From positions 1-64,000 of the forward strand of contig JAPPHA010000072.1 in assembly GCA_028874915.1 (NCBI GenBank): 64,000 nucleotides of DNA. Reading direction: 5' to 3'. The position numbers were made by a program, and so were the translations under genes. Below are positions 57,316 through 64,000 of this stretch, one piece after another. Under the pieces are notes generated by a model. The model was given only the letters and a program-made list of their open reading frames with translations. It ran no database searches and was not told the DNA's origin. The DNA is from Paracoccaceae bacterium (GTDB taxonomy: Bacteria > Pseudomonadota > Alphaproteobacteria > Rhodobacterales > Rhodobacteraceae). The stretch's first letter is position 1. Every line of letters starts with the position of its first letter.

Positions 57316-58380
57316 GTGACAACCGAGAAACCGACAATTCCGGTTCAGTTTACCGGCGACGCCCGGGAGTATTTCGGAATCTTTATCGTCAATCTTCTCC
57401 TCTCGATTGTCACCCTCGGGATCTACTCGGCTTGGGCAAAAGTCAGAAACAAGAAGTACTTTCTTGGCAACACGACCATCGATGGCCGGCCTTTTGACTA
57501 TCATGCGAGGGGGCAGGACATCCTTGTCGGTCGCGTCGTCGTGGTCGCGGCGTTCGTCCTCTATACTTGGCTGTCGTCGATCTCACCGGCTGCCAACGGC
57601 ATCCTCGCCGTTCTGGTCCTCGCGGTGGCGCCGTGGCTGATCAATCGCGGTCTGCGTTTCAACGCAGCCATGACAAGCTGGTCCAATGTACGTTTCCGAT
57701 TCGACGGCAACTACTGGCCGGCTTTCCGGGTCTTCCTGCTCTACCCGTTTCTCGCGATATTCACGCTGTATCTGGCGCTTCCCTTCGTGATGCGGGCGCT
57801 GATCCGGTATACGGTCGGCCGACATCGCCTGGGCGGGCATCGTTTCGCCTTCGAAAGTGGTATCGGTCCGTTCTATGCAGCGTTTGCCTGGACAGGCCTA
57901 TGGGCGATCGGCGGCCTCGCATTGGCCGTTGGCTTGGTGGCGATCAACGGATTCGCAGGACGCGTTCTCGGATCCGAAGCGACTGACGGACCGTTCGGAA
58001 GTTTCGGGATCCTGGTCCTGTTCGTCGCCGCAATCATTGCGTTTGTCGCGCTCTTTCCGCTGGCCACGATCTACGCGGCATTTATCCGTAACGCGCGATA
58101 CGCCGGAACCACCCTCGAAGGCGGCCATCGATTTGTATCCGGGGTGTCGGCGATCCGGCTCGTGTGGATCTCTATCAGCAATGCGGTTCTGACCGTGGTG
58201 TCCTTGGGTATGCTGCTGCCCTGGGCGCGCATCCGGGTGGCGCGTTATCTCTGCGCGCATACCTGGGTGCAACCGGTCGGTTCGCTCGACGAATTTGTCA
58301 GCGAGGCGGAACGGCGACAGACGGCGATCGGTGACGCCTTCCTGGATATCGAGGGAATCGATGTCGGAGCGGCTGTCTGA
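57316..58380 (+). CDS. YjgN/DUF898 family membrane protein
   Basis: A 354-residue inner-membrane protein of unknown function, DUF898 (YjgN). It starts with GTG at 57316, with AGGAGTGA upstream. The opening PVQFTGDAREYFGIFIVNLLLSIVTLGIYSAWAKVR is the conserved family start, repeated in more degenerate form later (ISNAVLTVVSLGMLLPWARIRVARY). About eight hydrophobic helices. The following M48 protease overlaps its last 20 bases; this pairing recurs in proteobacteria, which hints at joint work in membrane protein quality control or envelope maintenance, but the function is not known. Confidence 0.87.
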   Translation: MTTEKPTIPVQFTGDAREYFGIFIVNLLLSIVTLGIYSAWAKVRNKKYFLGNTTIDGRPFDYHARGQDILVGRVVVVAAFVLYTWLSSISPAANGILAVLVLAVAPWLINRGLRFNAAMTSWSNVRFRFDGNYWPAFRVFLLYPFLAIFTLYLALPFVMRALIRYTVGRHRLGGHRFAFESGIGPFYAAFAWTGLWAIGGLALAVGLVAINGFAGRVLGSEATDGPFGSFGILVLFVAAIIAFVALFPLATIYAAFIRNARYAGTTLEGGHRFVSGVSAIRLVWISISNAVLTVVSLGMLLPWARIRVARYLCAHTWVQPVGSLDEFVSEAERRQTAIGDAFLDIEGIDVGAAV

Positions 58381-59461
58381 CGGGCTGAAGGCGATGCCTG
58401 ACCCGGCGGAACGGTTTCCGGTTGGCGATGCCTACGCCCCGAACTCGTCCCGGCGCGTTCCCGCGCATCTCGACGACACGGCGGACGACGGGAGCGTGGA
58501 CCTCATCGACTCTTCCGACGGCCGCGTTTTGACGAGCGCGCCCATCACGAACATTCTCTTTGAGCACAGACTGGGAAATCTCCCTTATTCAGTTCGGTTT
58601 CCCTCCGGATGGCGTTTCCTGTGCCGGGATCACGACAAACTGGACGCAGTTCTCGGTTCTGCCCGCAGTTCCGCCCGATCCGGCCACCTCCACCACTGGG
58701 AAGCGTTTCGACCCCGGCTGTTCCTGTTGGTCGCCTTGGCTTTGGCCACCGGAATTGCGGTCTGGCGGTGGGGGCTCGCGGCGTTGGTTGCTGCTGCCAT
58801 AGCGCTCACGCCGGATTCACTTCCACCCTTGATCGACAGGGGTCACGTTGCCTTCATTGACCAGACATGGGCCGATCCGTCCCGATTGGGCGAAGACGAA
58901 AGGCAACGGGTACGGGATATCCTGAACCAGTTGTTGCCTGCGGCGCCGACGCCACGCTTCGGCGACTACACGCTGATATTCCGCAGCGTGCCGGGCATCG
59001 GTCCGAACGCCTTTGCACTTCCGGGTGGAACCATCGTCATGACGGATGCGTTGGTCCGGTCGTTTCCCGATTCCGACATGATCGCCGGCATTCTGGGCCA
59101 TGAGATGGCTCACATCTCCGAGGTGCACGGCCTGAAACAGGTCTACAGCAGTCTCGGTACCTTTCTGCTTGTCGAGGTTGTTTTCGGAAATGTCGGACCT
59201 GTGCTGGAAGACATGCTTCTGGAAGGGGGATTGTTGATGTCGCTCTCTCATTCCCGCGATCACGAGCGGCAAGCGGATCGCATCGGAGTGAAGCTGGCGG
59301 CAGAATCGGGCTACGACCCGGCCGCATTGGCGCGGTTTCTGGAGCAGGTGAGTGCCGGGGAGACGACGGACGTCCCGTCATGGATGTCCACCCATCCCGA
59401 TACGGCCGAACGCATCCCGTGGATTCTGGATTTTGCCCGGGAATTCGGCCGCGCAGACTGA
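58361..59461 (+). CDS. M48-family zinc metalloprotease
   Basis: A 366-residue membrane-linked M48 protease. The ATG at 58361 lies inside the yjgN 3' end and has GAGGGA upstream. One or two hydrophobic helices are at about residues 120-155. The zinc-binding helix is GHEMAHISEVHG, with the third ligand in SRDHERQADRIG. The N-terminal 110 residues are hydrophilic with no recognised domain. Family members (HtpX, BepA/YfgC and relatives) degrade misfolded envelope proteins. Translational overlap with yjgN suggests a functional pair. Confidence 0.88.
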   Translation: MSERLSDGLKAMPDPAERFPVGDAYAPNSSRRVPAHLDDTADDGSVDLIDSSDGRVLTSAPITNILFEHRLGNLPYSVRFPSGWRFLCRDHDKLDAVLGSARSSARSGHLHHWEAFRPRLFLLVALALATGIAVWRWGLAALVAAAIALTPDSLPPLIDRGHVAFIDQTWADPSRLGEDERQRVRDILNQLLPAAPTPRFGDYTLIFRSVPGIGPNAFALPGGTIVMTDALVRSFPDSDMIAGILGHEMAHISEVHGLKQVYSSLGTFLLVEVVFGNVGPVLEDMLLEGGLLMSLSHSRDHERQADRIGVKLAAESGYDPAALARFLEQVSAGETTDVPSWMSTHPDTAERIPWILDFAREFGRAD

Positions 59462-59576
59462 TCGCTGCGAATTCGGACAGGACGCCCAACATTCAAACGG
59501 CAATGCTGCAGGTCCGGTCTCAAACCGTTGACCGGAAGGCAATGCGTGACTAGGTTCGCGAAAAAAGTGAGCAGTC

Positions 59577-61664
59577 ATGGCAGGCAGGCCGACAGGGCGA
59601 TCGGGCGTGCGTGCCGTTGCGACCACGGGTCGACGGGGTTCGCAAGGCGCGCAAGACCCCGACTCCCGACAGCATCCCCGCCGACGAAACCGGTGGATTC
59701 GACGAGGCCTCCTGGCCGGTTGCCGGCTGGGGGTCAAGGTCGGCAGTTGGGTGGCCATTCGCGTTTTCATCCTGTTGCTTTTGATCTTCGCGCCGTGGAC
59801 GTTTCATTATTTCAACGAGTTGCCGCCAGCGGATTCGCTGATGGACGACCGGTCCCGGGGCTCGGTGACGCTGCTAGATCACGAAGACAGGGTCTTTGCC
59901 TGGAGGGGCGACCAGTTTGGCGGACAGGTCACGTCCGAAACGGTGTCCCCGCATCTCAAGCATGCGATCCTGGCCGCAGAAGACAGGCGTTTTTATCGGC
60001 ATTTCGGCCTTTCGCCGCAGGGGATCGCCGGCGCCATCGTCATCAATCTGCGGGAGGGGCGTTCGCCCTTCAGTGGCCATGGCGGATCGACCATCACACA
60101 GCAGGTGGCGAAGAGGGTGTTCTTCGCCGATCTCCGATCCATCGACCGGAAGATCCGCGAAGTCCCGATGGCCGTCGCGATGGAGCTGAAATACAGCAAG
60201 GACGAGATTTTTGATATCTATCTCAACCGCGTCTATCTCGGGGCGGGCACTTTCGGTTTCGAGGCGGCTAGCCAACGGTACTTCGGGAAATCGGCGCGGC
60301 GGGTCAATCCGGCGGAAGCGGCGATGCTGGCCGGACTCCTCAAGGCCCCGTCGCGATTCGCCCCGACCCGCAATCTCGAGCGGGCTCGTGAACGGGCACG
60401 AACAGTGATCAACCAAATGGAGGCGGCGGGTTTCCTCGGCGCCGCGGAAGCCGCGGAGGCCCGGGACCATCCAGCGCGGTTGTCACGGGCTGCCGCCCGG
60501 CGGGCCGGGGGATATTTTGCCGACTGGATCATGGCCACCGGGCCCGGTTTTCTGCTCCGGGATTCCACCGAAGATGTCGTGATTCGGACAACCTTTGACG
60601 GCCGGATCCAGGACGCGGCGGAAGCGGCGCTGTCCCATGTCTTTGCCACCAAGGTCAGGGCCGGGTCCGGTGCCGAGGCGGCCATTGTCGTTATGACGCC
60701 TGATGGAAGCGTCCGGGCCGTCGTCGGAGGCCGGAAGACCGGCGTGGCTGGCGTGTTCAACCGGGCCACCCAAGCCTCCCGGCAGACTGGCTCGGCGTTC
60801 AAGCCATTTGTTTACGCCGCCGCGCTCGACGGGGGGTACCGGTCCACCTCACGTGTTGACGACTCGCCGGTCATTGTCGGGGTGCAGGGTTCCGGCGCTT
60901 GGCGCCCGAAGAATTATGAGGGTGTTTACCTGGGTCGGACGGACTTCACGACAGCGCTTGCGCAATCTGCGAATGCTGCGGCCGTCCGGGTTTCCGAAGC
61001 CGTGGGTCGGGATCGGGTTCGGGCTGTTGCCAGGGGCTTCGGCATCACGTCGGAACTGGCACCCGGGCCCGCCATTGCGCTCGGAGCGTCGGAGGTGACG
61101 CTTCTTGAAATGACCGCGGCCTATGCCGGATTCCTGAATGACGGTCAGGCCGTCCCTGCCAACGGCGTGCGGGGAATCTGGCTCCAGGGAGAACGGAATC
61201 CGCTCATGGAGGCGACCGACGCGACCGGTCAACGCGTGATCGGCCGTCGGGCGGCCCGACAACTCGTCGGCATGTTGCACCAGGTGATCGAGACGGGAAC
61301 CGGCAGACGTGCGCGCCTTGAGGGACGGCCGGCAGCCGGCAAGACCGGAACGACCCAGGGCGGACGGGACGCCTGGTTCATCGGGTTTACGGCAGACTAT
61401 GTGGCCGGCGTCTGGATGGGGTATGACGACAACACCCGGCTGACCGGTGTAACCGGCGGCGGTCTTCCGGCCGAGATCTGGCGGGAGACCATGGAGCGAG
61501 CCCATGACGGACTCCCTCTGAAAGCCCTGCCGAGGATCGATGCAACTCCGTCACCTGGCGTCCGGCCAAAGGTAATAGCCGACGGGAGCGACGGATACGG
61601 TTCCGGGGAGCGATCCGTGCTGGCACGAATTCTGGGACGTCTGTTCGGATTCGGCAGCGAGTGA
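59577..61664 (+). CDS. class A penicillin-binding protein (transglycosylase/transpeptidase)
   Basis: A 695-residue bifunctional peptidoglycan synthase. A short basic cytoplasmic tail and one transmembrane helix (about residues 60-85) precede the GT51 transglycosylase domain with AAEDRRFYRHFG and GGSTITQQVAKRVFF. The transpeptidase domain holds the serine nucleophile in SAFK (RQTGSAFKPFVYAA), SAN as SxN, and KTGTTQGGRDAWFIG as KTG. It resembles PBP1a/PBP2c-like enzymes but is shorter than E. coli PBP1A (about 850) and lacks the extra OB domain. It polymerises and crosslinks glycan strands outside the inner membrane. It is monocistronic, with mlaC converging from the right. Confidence 0.94.
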   Translation: MAGRPTGRSGVRAVATTGRRGSQGAQDPDSRQHPRRRNRWIRRGLLAGCRLGVKVGSWVAIRVFILLLLIFAPWTFHYFNELPPADSLMDDRSRGSVTLLDHEDRVFAWRGDQFGGQVTSETVSPHLKHAILAAEDRRFYRHFGLSPQGIAGAIVINLREGRSPFSGHGGSTITQQVAKRVFFADLRSIDRKIREVPMAVAMELKYSKDEIFDIYLNRVYLGAGTFGFEAASQRYFGKSARRVNPAEAAMLAGLLKAPSRFAPTRNLERARERARTVINQMEAAGFLGAAEAAEARDHPARLSRAAARRAGGYFADWIMATGPGFLLRDSTEDVVIRTTFDGRIQDAAEAALSHVFATKVRAGSGAEAAIVVMTPDGSVRAVVGGRKTGVAGVFNRATQASRQTGSAFKPFVYAAALDGGYRSTSRVDDSPVIVGVQGSGAWRPKNYEGVYLGRTDFTTALAQSANAAAVRVSEAVGRDRVRAVARGFGITSELAPGPAIALGASEVTLLEMTAAYAGFLNDGQAVPANGVRGIWLQGERNPLMEATDATGQRVIGRRAARQLVGMLHQVIETGTGRRARLEGRPAAGKTGTTQGGRDAWFIGFTADYVAGVWMGYDDNTRLTGVTGGGLPAEIWRETMERAHDGLPLKALPRIDATPSPGVRPKVIADGSDGYGSGERSVLARILGRLFGFGSE

Positions 61665-61818
61665 CGGGATCTTTGCCTTTGGCCATGCGCCGCCCGCCAG
61701 CTTCCTCTGTTGGGATTCTGATCCTGGGGCCGACGGATCGAATGTGGCCGCCAGTTCGAATTCGGGACGTATCTGAGCCTCTGATCGAGGTAGGGCTCCG
61801 AAAGCACCGGGCCCGGAT

Positions 61819-62469
61819 TCAGCCCGGGGAGTCCAGCGTTGCGATCAGCCTGTCGAGATCGCCGCCCGATTCATCGAGCATAGCCCCGATCTCACCGCGT
61901 TCGATGGAGAGCAGACTCACGCCTTCGATGTAGAGATTGAAGATCTTCGCGGCGCCGCTCTTGTCGGAAATCTGCCAGTCGACAGTCATGGGCGACTTCC
62001 CCTTCTGGGCAAAGACGCTCTCAACCAGGACACCGCTCCGGACCTTTCGGGACCGCACGATTCTGATGTCTCCATCGATGATCGAACGGAGGCGCCGGCT
62101 GTATTTCCTTGTCATGTAGCGTGAGAACGCATTGGTATAGGCACGTCTCTGTTCGGTCGTCGCTGAACGCCATTCCACCCCGAGAGAACTGCGGGCGATG
62201 ATCGGAAGATCGGCGTAGGTGTTGAGGACGGTCCGAAAACGTTGCAGCAGGGCTGAATCCGAGTCGCTGATGTCTCGGGCATTCTCGAACGCGTCCGCGA
62301 CTTTCAGGACCAGGTCGGTCGCCTCCTCGGACGAGAGGGCAACCGCCGGTGAAGGCGAAAGGATGTCGACGGCGAGTCCGGAGATCAAGGCCACCGACAG
62401 AGAACCGAGGGTCCCTACGATGGCTCCGCGGCGGGTCGGCCTTCGGACGGAGGACATGTCATTCGGCAT
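61819..62469 (-). CDS. mlaC: MlaC/Ttg2D-family phospholipid-binding protein
   Basis: A 216-residue periplasmic protein of the MlaC (toluene tolerance Ttg2) family, which carries phospholipid between outer-membrane MlaA and the inner-membrane MlaFEDB complex. I use the ATG at 62469, which overlaps the mlaA stop and has GAGGA five bases upstream. The N-terminus has adjacent arginines (SVRRPTRRGAIVG) followed by a hydrophobic stretch, possibly a Tat signal. The family pattern DLPIIARSSLGVEWRSAT and FSRYMTRKYSRRL is present, ending with GRID-like DRLIATL. It is transcribed together with mlaA; other mla genes are not in the window. Confidence 0.9.
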   Translation of the reverse strand: MPNDMSSVRRPTRRGAIVGTLGSLSVALISGLAVDILSPSPAVALSSEEATDLVLKVADAFENARDISDSDSALLQRFRTVLNTYADLPIIARSSLGVEWRSATTEQRRAYTNAFSRYMTRKYSRRLRSIIDGDIRIVRSRKVRSGVLVESVFAQKGKSPMTVDWQISDKSGAAKIFNLYIEGVSLLSIERGEIGAMLDESGGDLDRLIATLDSPG

Positions 62470-63217
62470 AGGGATCCTCGAGGTTCTCTTCCAGGATATC
62501 CTTGTCGAGTTGTCTTTGCCTGTTCTGGACGTATGACGTTCGCAGCGTCCTGTAACTGTCCGGGGACTCATACAGCAGGGCGTCGATCATGTCACGGGAC
62601 TGATTCCTGGCACTCAGGCGATCCAGGATAGAGGCCGACCACAATGCGGCGTCATGCCGGCTGGGCAGGAGCCAGGTCACCGGGTCGATGACGGCGTCAA
62701 CAATCAACCCTGCTGCGGCGCGGGCAGAGCGCGGGCCAACAAACGGGAGTTCGAGATAGACGCCTGGAGCGACATTCCAGGCGTGGAGAGTGGCCCCAAA
62801 ATCGGTTGGCCTGTCGGAAAGTCCGAAGTCCGTTGCGGGGTCGGCGATTCCGCCGAGTCCGAAAACGGAATTGATCCCGAAGCGCCCAAACGTGCGTGCG
62901 CTGGATTCCAGGTCAGCCTGCAAAAGGTAATTGACGGCGCGGGCCGGGTGCCGAAGGTTGTTGACTACGTTTTGGACGACTGTCTCGACAACATCCGGCA
63001 TGACTGTCCCGTATCCAATCGCTGCCGGACGGAAGAATGCACGGTCGAATCCCTTGTTGAACCGGTGCACGCCCCGATTGAAGTTTTCGTAAGGGTCATG
63101 CCAGCCGTGAATACCCGCCACCTGCGCCGAGGCGCCGCTGGTGACTGCTCCAAGGCCGATTGTCGCTGCGAACAGCAGCCGGCGGGCAGCGGATTGGACG
63201 GATCGGCGCAGCGTCAT
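62459..63217 (-). CDS. mlaA: MlaA (VacJ) outer-membrane lipid-asymmetry protein
   Basis: A 252-residue MlaA/VacJ, the outer-membrane protein that removes misplaced phospholipids from the outer leaflet. ATG at 63217. A signal peptide occupies about residues 1-30. Family words: DPYENFNRGVHRFNKGFDR, VVQNVVNNLRHPARAVNYLLQ, and FGRFGINSVFGLGG. Unlike E. coli MlaA, I see no lipobox cysteine: cleavage would fall near ASAQ, with no Cys, so the protein may not be a lipoprotein. It overlaps mlaC by 11 bases. Confidence 0.92.
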   Translation of the reverse strand: MTLRRSVQSAARRLLFAATIGLGAVTSGASAQVAGIHGWHDPYENFNRGVHRFNKGFDRAFFRPAAIGYGTVMPDVVETVVQNVVNNLRHPARAVNYLLQADLESSARTFGRFGINSVFGLGGIADPATDFGLSDRPTDFGATLHAWNVAPGVYLELPFVGPRSARAAAGLIVDAVIDPVTWLLPSRHDAALWSASILDRLSARNQSRDMIDALLYESPDSYRTLRTSYVQNRQRQLDKDILEENLEDPYAE

Positions 63218-63576
63218 TGGTCCCAAGACTCCCGACTCCTCCGGACCGGTGGTTGTGGCCTGCCCGTAGCCGACCCGGAACCGGAAATATCCTCCGTTCA
63301 GGTGCGGCCATCAGACACTACGGCGCCGTGGCGGACGATAATGCAAAAGGACCCGGTTGACACGGGTTTTGTCGGCACCGGTTCCACCGCCCCAGACGGG
63401 CTCCGATCCGCAAATCCACTTTCGCCTTCGTGGCCTGTCTCTCACCGAAAAAAACCGACCTGGCTTCGCTGGTCACTGCGGCTCTTGCCGCATGCGGCCC
63501 GAAGACATAGGACAAGAGCGACTTGGCCGGACGGTAGACGAGTCGGCCCTCAATGCGGTTCAAGGGGAGGAAGGAC
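63218..63576. other. divergent intergenic region
   Basis: About 360 bases between mlaA (leftward) and the RidA-like gene (rightward). A TTGACA-like stretch is at about 63356. No gene was recognised. Confidence 0.45.
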
Positions 63577-64000
63577 ATGGCAGGCAAAATCGACGGTCGG
63601 CTGAAGGAACTCGGGATCGAACTGCCGCCGGCACCGGCGCCGGCAGCGAATTACGTGCCTTTCGTCATCACCGATTCGCTGGTTTTCGTGGCCGGGCAGA
63701 TTTCCATGGACGAGACCGGTCCGATCTGCGGGCGACTCGGCGACGGGTATTCGGTGGAGCAGGGTCGGGCGGCGGCCCGGAGCTGCGCGCTCAATCTTCT
63801 TGCCCAGTTGCGTGAGGCCTGCGACGGCGATCTCGACCGGATTCGCCAGGTAGTCCGGCTCGGCGGCTTCGTGAATTGCACCCCCGATTTCGTCGATCAA
63901 CCGGCCGTGGTGAACGGGGCGTCCGACCTGATCGTCGAGGTCTTCGGAGATCGGGGCCGGCATGCGCGGACCGCCGTTGGCTGTGGCGCCCTGCCGCTCG
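63577..64000 (+). CDS. RidA/YjgF-family protein (3' end cut by window)
   Basis: The first 141 codons of a RidA-like protein, cut by the end of the window. It begins at ATG 63577 (AGGAAGGAC upstream) with MAGKIDGRLKELGIELPP, then YVPFVITDSLVFVAGQIS, the long YjgF-family stretch LLAQLREACDGDLDRIRQVV, and GGFVNCTPDF. The segment GRHARTAVGCGALPL contains the Arg usual in the active-site cleft of this family (imine deaminase). RidA proteins hydrolyse reactive enamines/imines such as 2-aminoacrylate; this longer subgroup has less certain activity. It is probably 150-160 residues in full. Confidence 0.85.
   Translation, partial: MAGKIDGRLKELGIELPPAPAPAANYVPFVITDSLVFVAGQISMDETGPICGRLGDGYSVEQGRAAARSCALNLLAQLREACDGDLDRIRQVVRLGGFVNCTPDFVDQPAVVNGASDLIVEVFGDRGRHARTAVGCGALPL

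Overview
The window looks like chromosomal DNA of a GC-rich alphaproteobacterium. The evidence is a CcrM-type GANTC methylase next to rnhB, a DUF4170 gene before lpxK, the mutY-dciA-dsbA group, the ubiB-ubiE/mutM-echA-rpsT-dnaA-dnaN-recF-gyrB block, and an MlaA/MlaC pair. I cannot place it below class level.

Layout: 1-1270 holds no recognisable gene. 1271-5590 is an iron(III)-type ABC importer read leftward (binding protein, double permease, ATPase). 6623-11640 runs rightward: a glycine amidinotransferase-like enzyme, an MBL hydrolase, PmbA, DUF4170 and LpxK. A decayed CaiB/BaiF CoA-transferase lies at 11.7-12.2 kb. 12252-15124 holds DsbA-like, DciA, MutY and a small conserved hypothetical. 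15390-20268 holds a Tat-exported sulfite oxidase-like enzyme, a class III CoA-transferase overlapping an HMG-CoA lyase, and a PhyH dioxygenase. 20666-24607 holds CcrM, RNase HII, a TrpF-like protein, tRNA-Arg(CCU) and a small-molecule kinase. 24699-37336 is the core ubiquinone, repair and replication-initiation block. 37656-38930 is an MFS transporter.

The most unusual stretch is about 39.1-47.2 kb. It holds an arylsulfatase, a sulfonate/NMT1-type ABC importer and a PhyH-type 2-oxoglutarate oxygenase. It also holds a decayed second copy of the importer permease, and it is bounded by an intact eamA gene on one side and a degenerate copy of the 3' end of eamA on the other. I read it as an acquired or duplicated organosulfur-scavenging module inserted between an MFS gene and eamA.

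47288-55468 is read leftward: acyl-CoA dehydrogenase, ADP-forming acyl-CoA synthetase, enoyl-CoA hydratase and EamA (a probable carboxylic acid catabolic operon), preceded by a fatty acid hydroxylase family protein, a class II aldolase and an ArdC-type antirestriction protein. The ArdC gene has a good match to the alphaproteobacterial LexA (SOS) box upstream of its TTG start. 55966-64000 holds a methyltransferase, YjgN/DUF898, an M48 protease, a class A penicillin-binding protein, MlaC, MlaA and the start of a RidA-like gene cut by the window edge.

All calls come from reading the sequence by eye; no database search was run. Many very long antisense open frames (up to 1064 codons opposite gyrB) are by-products of codon bias and were left out.
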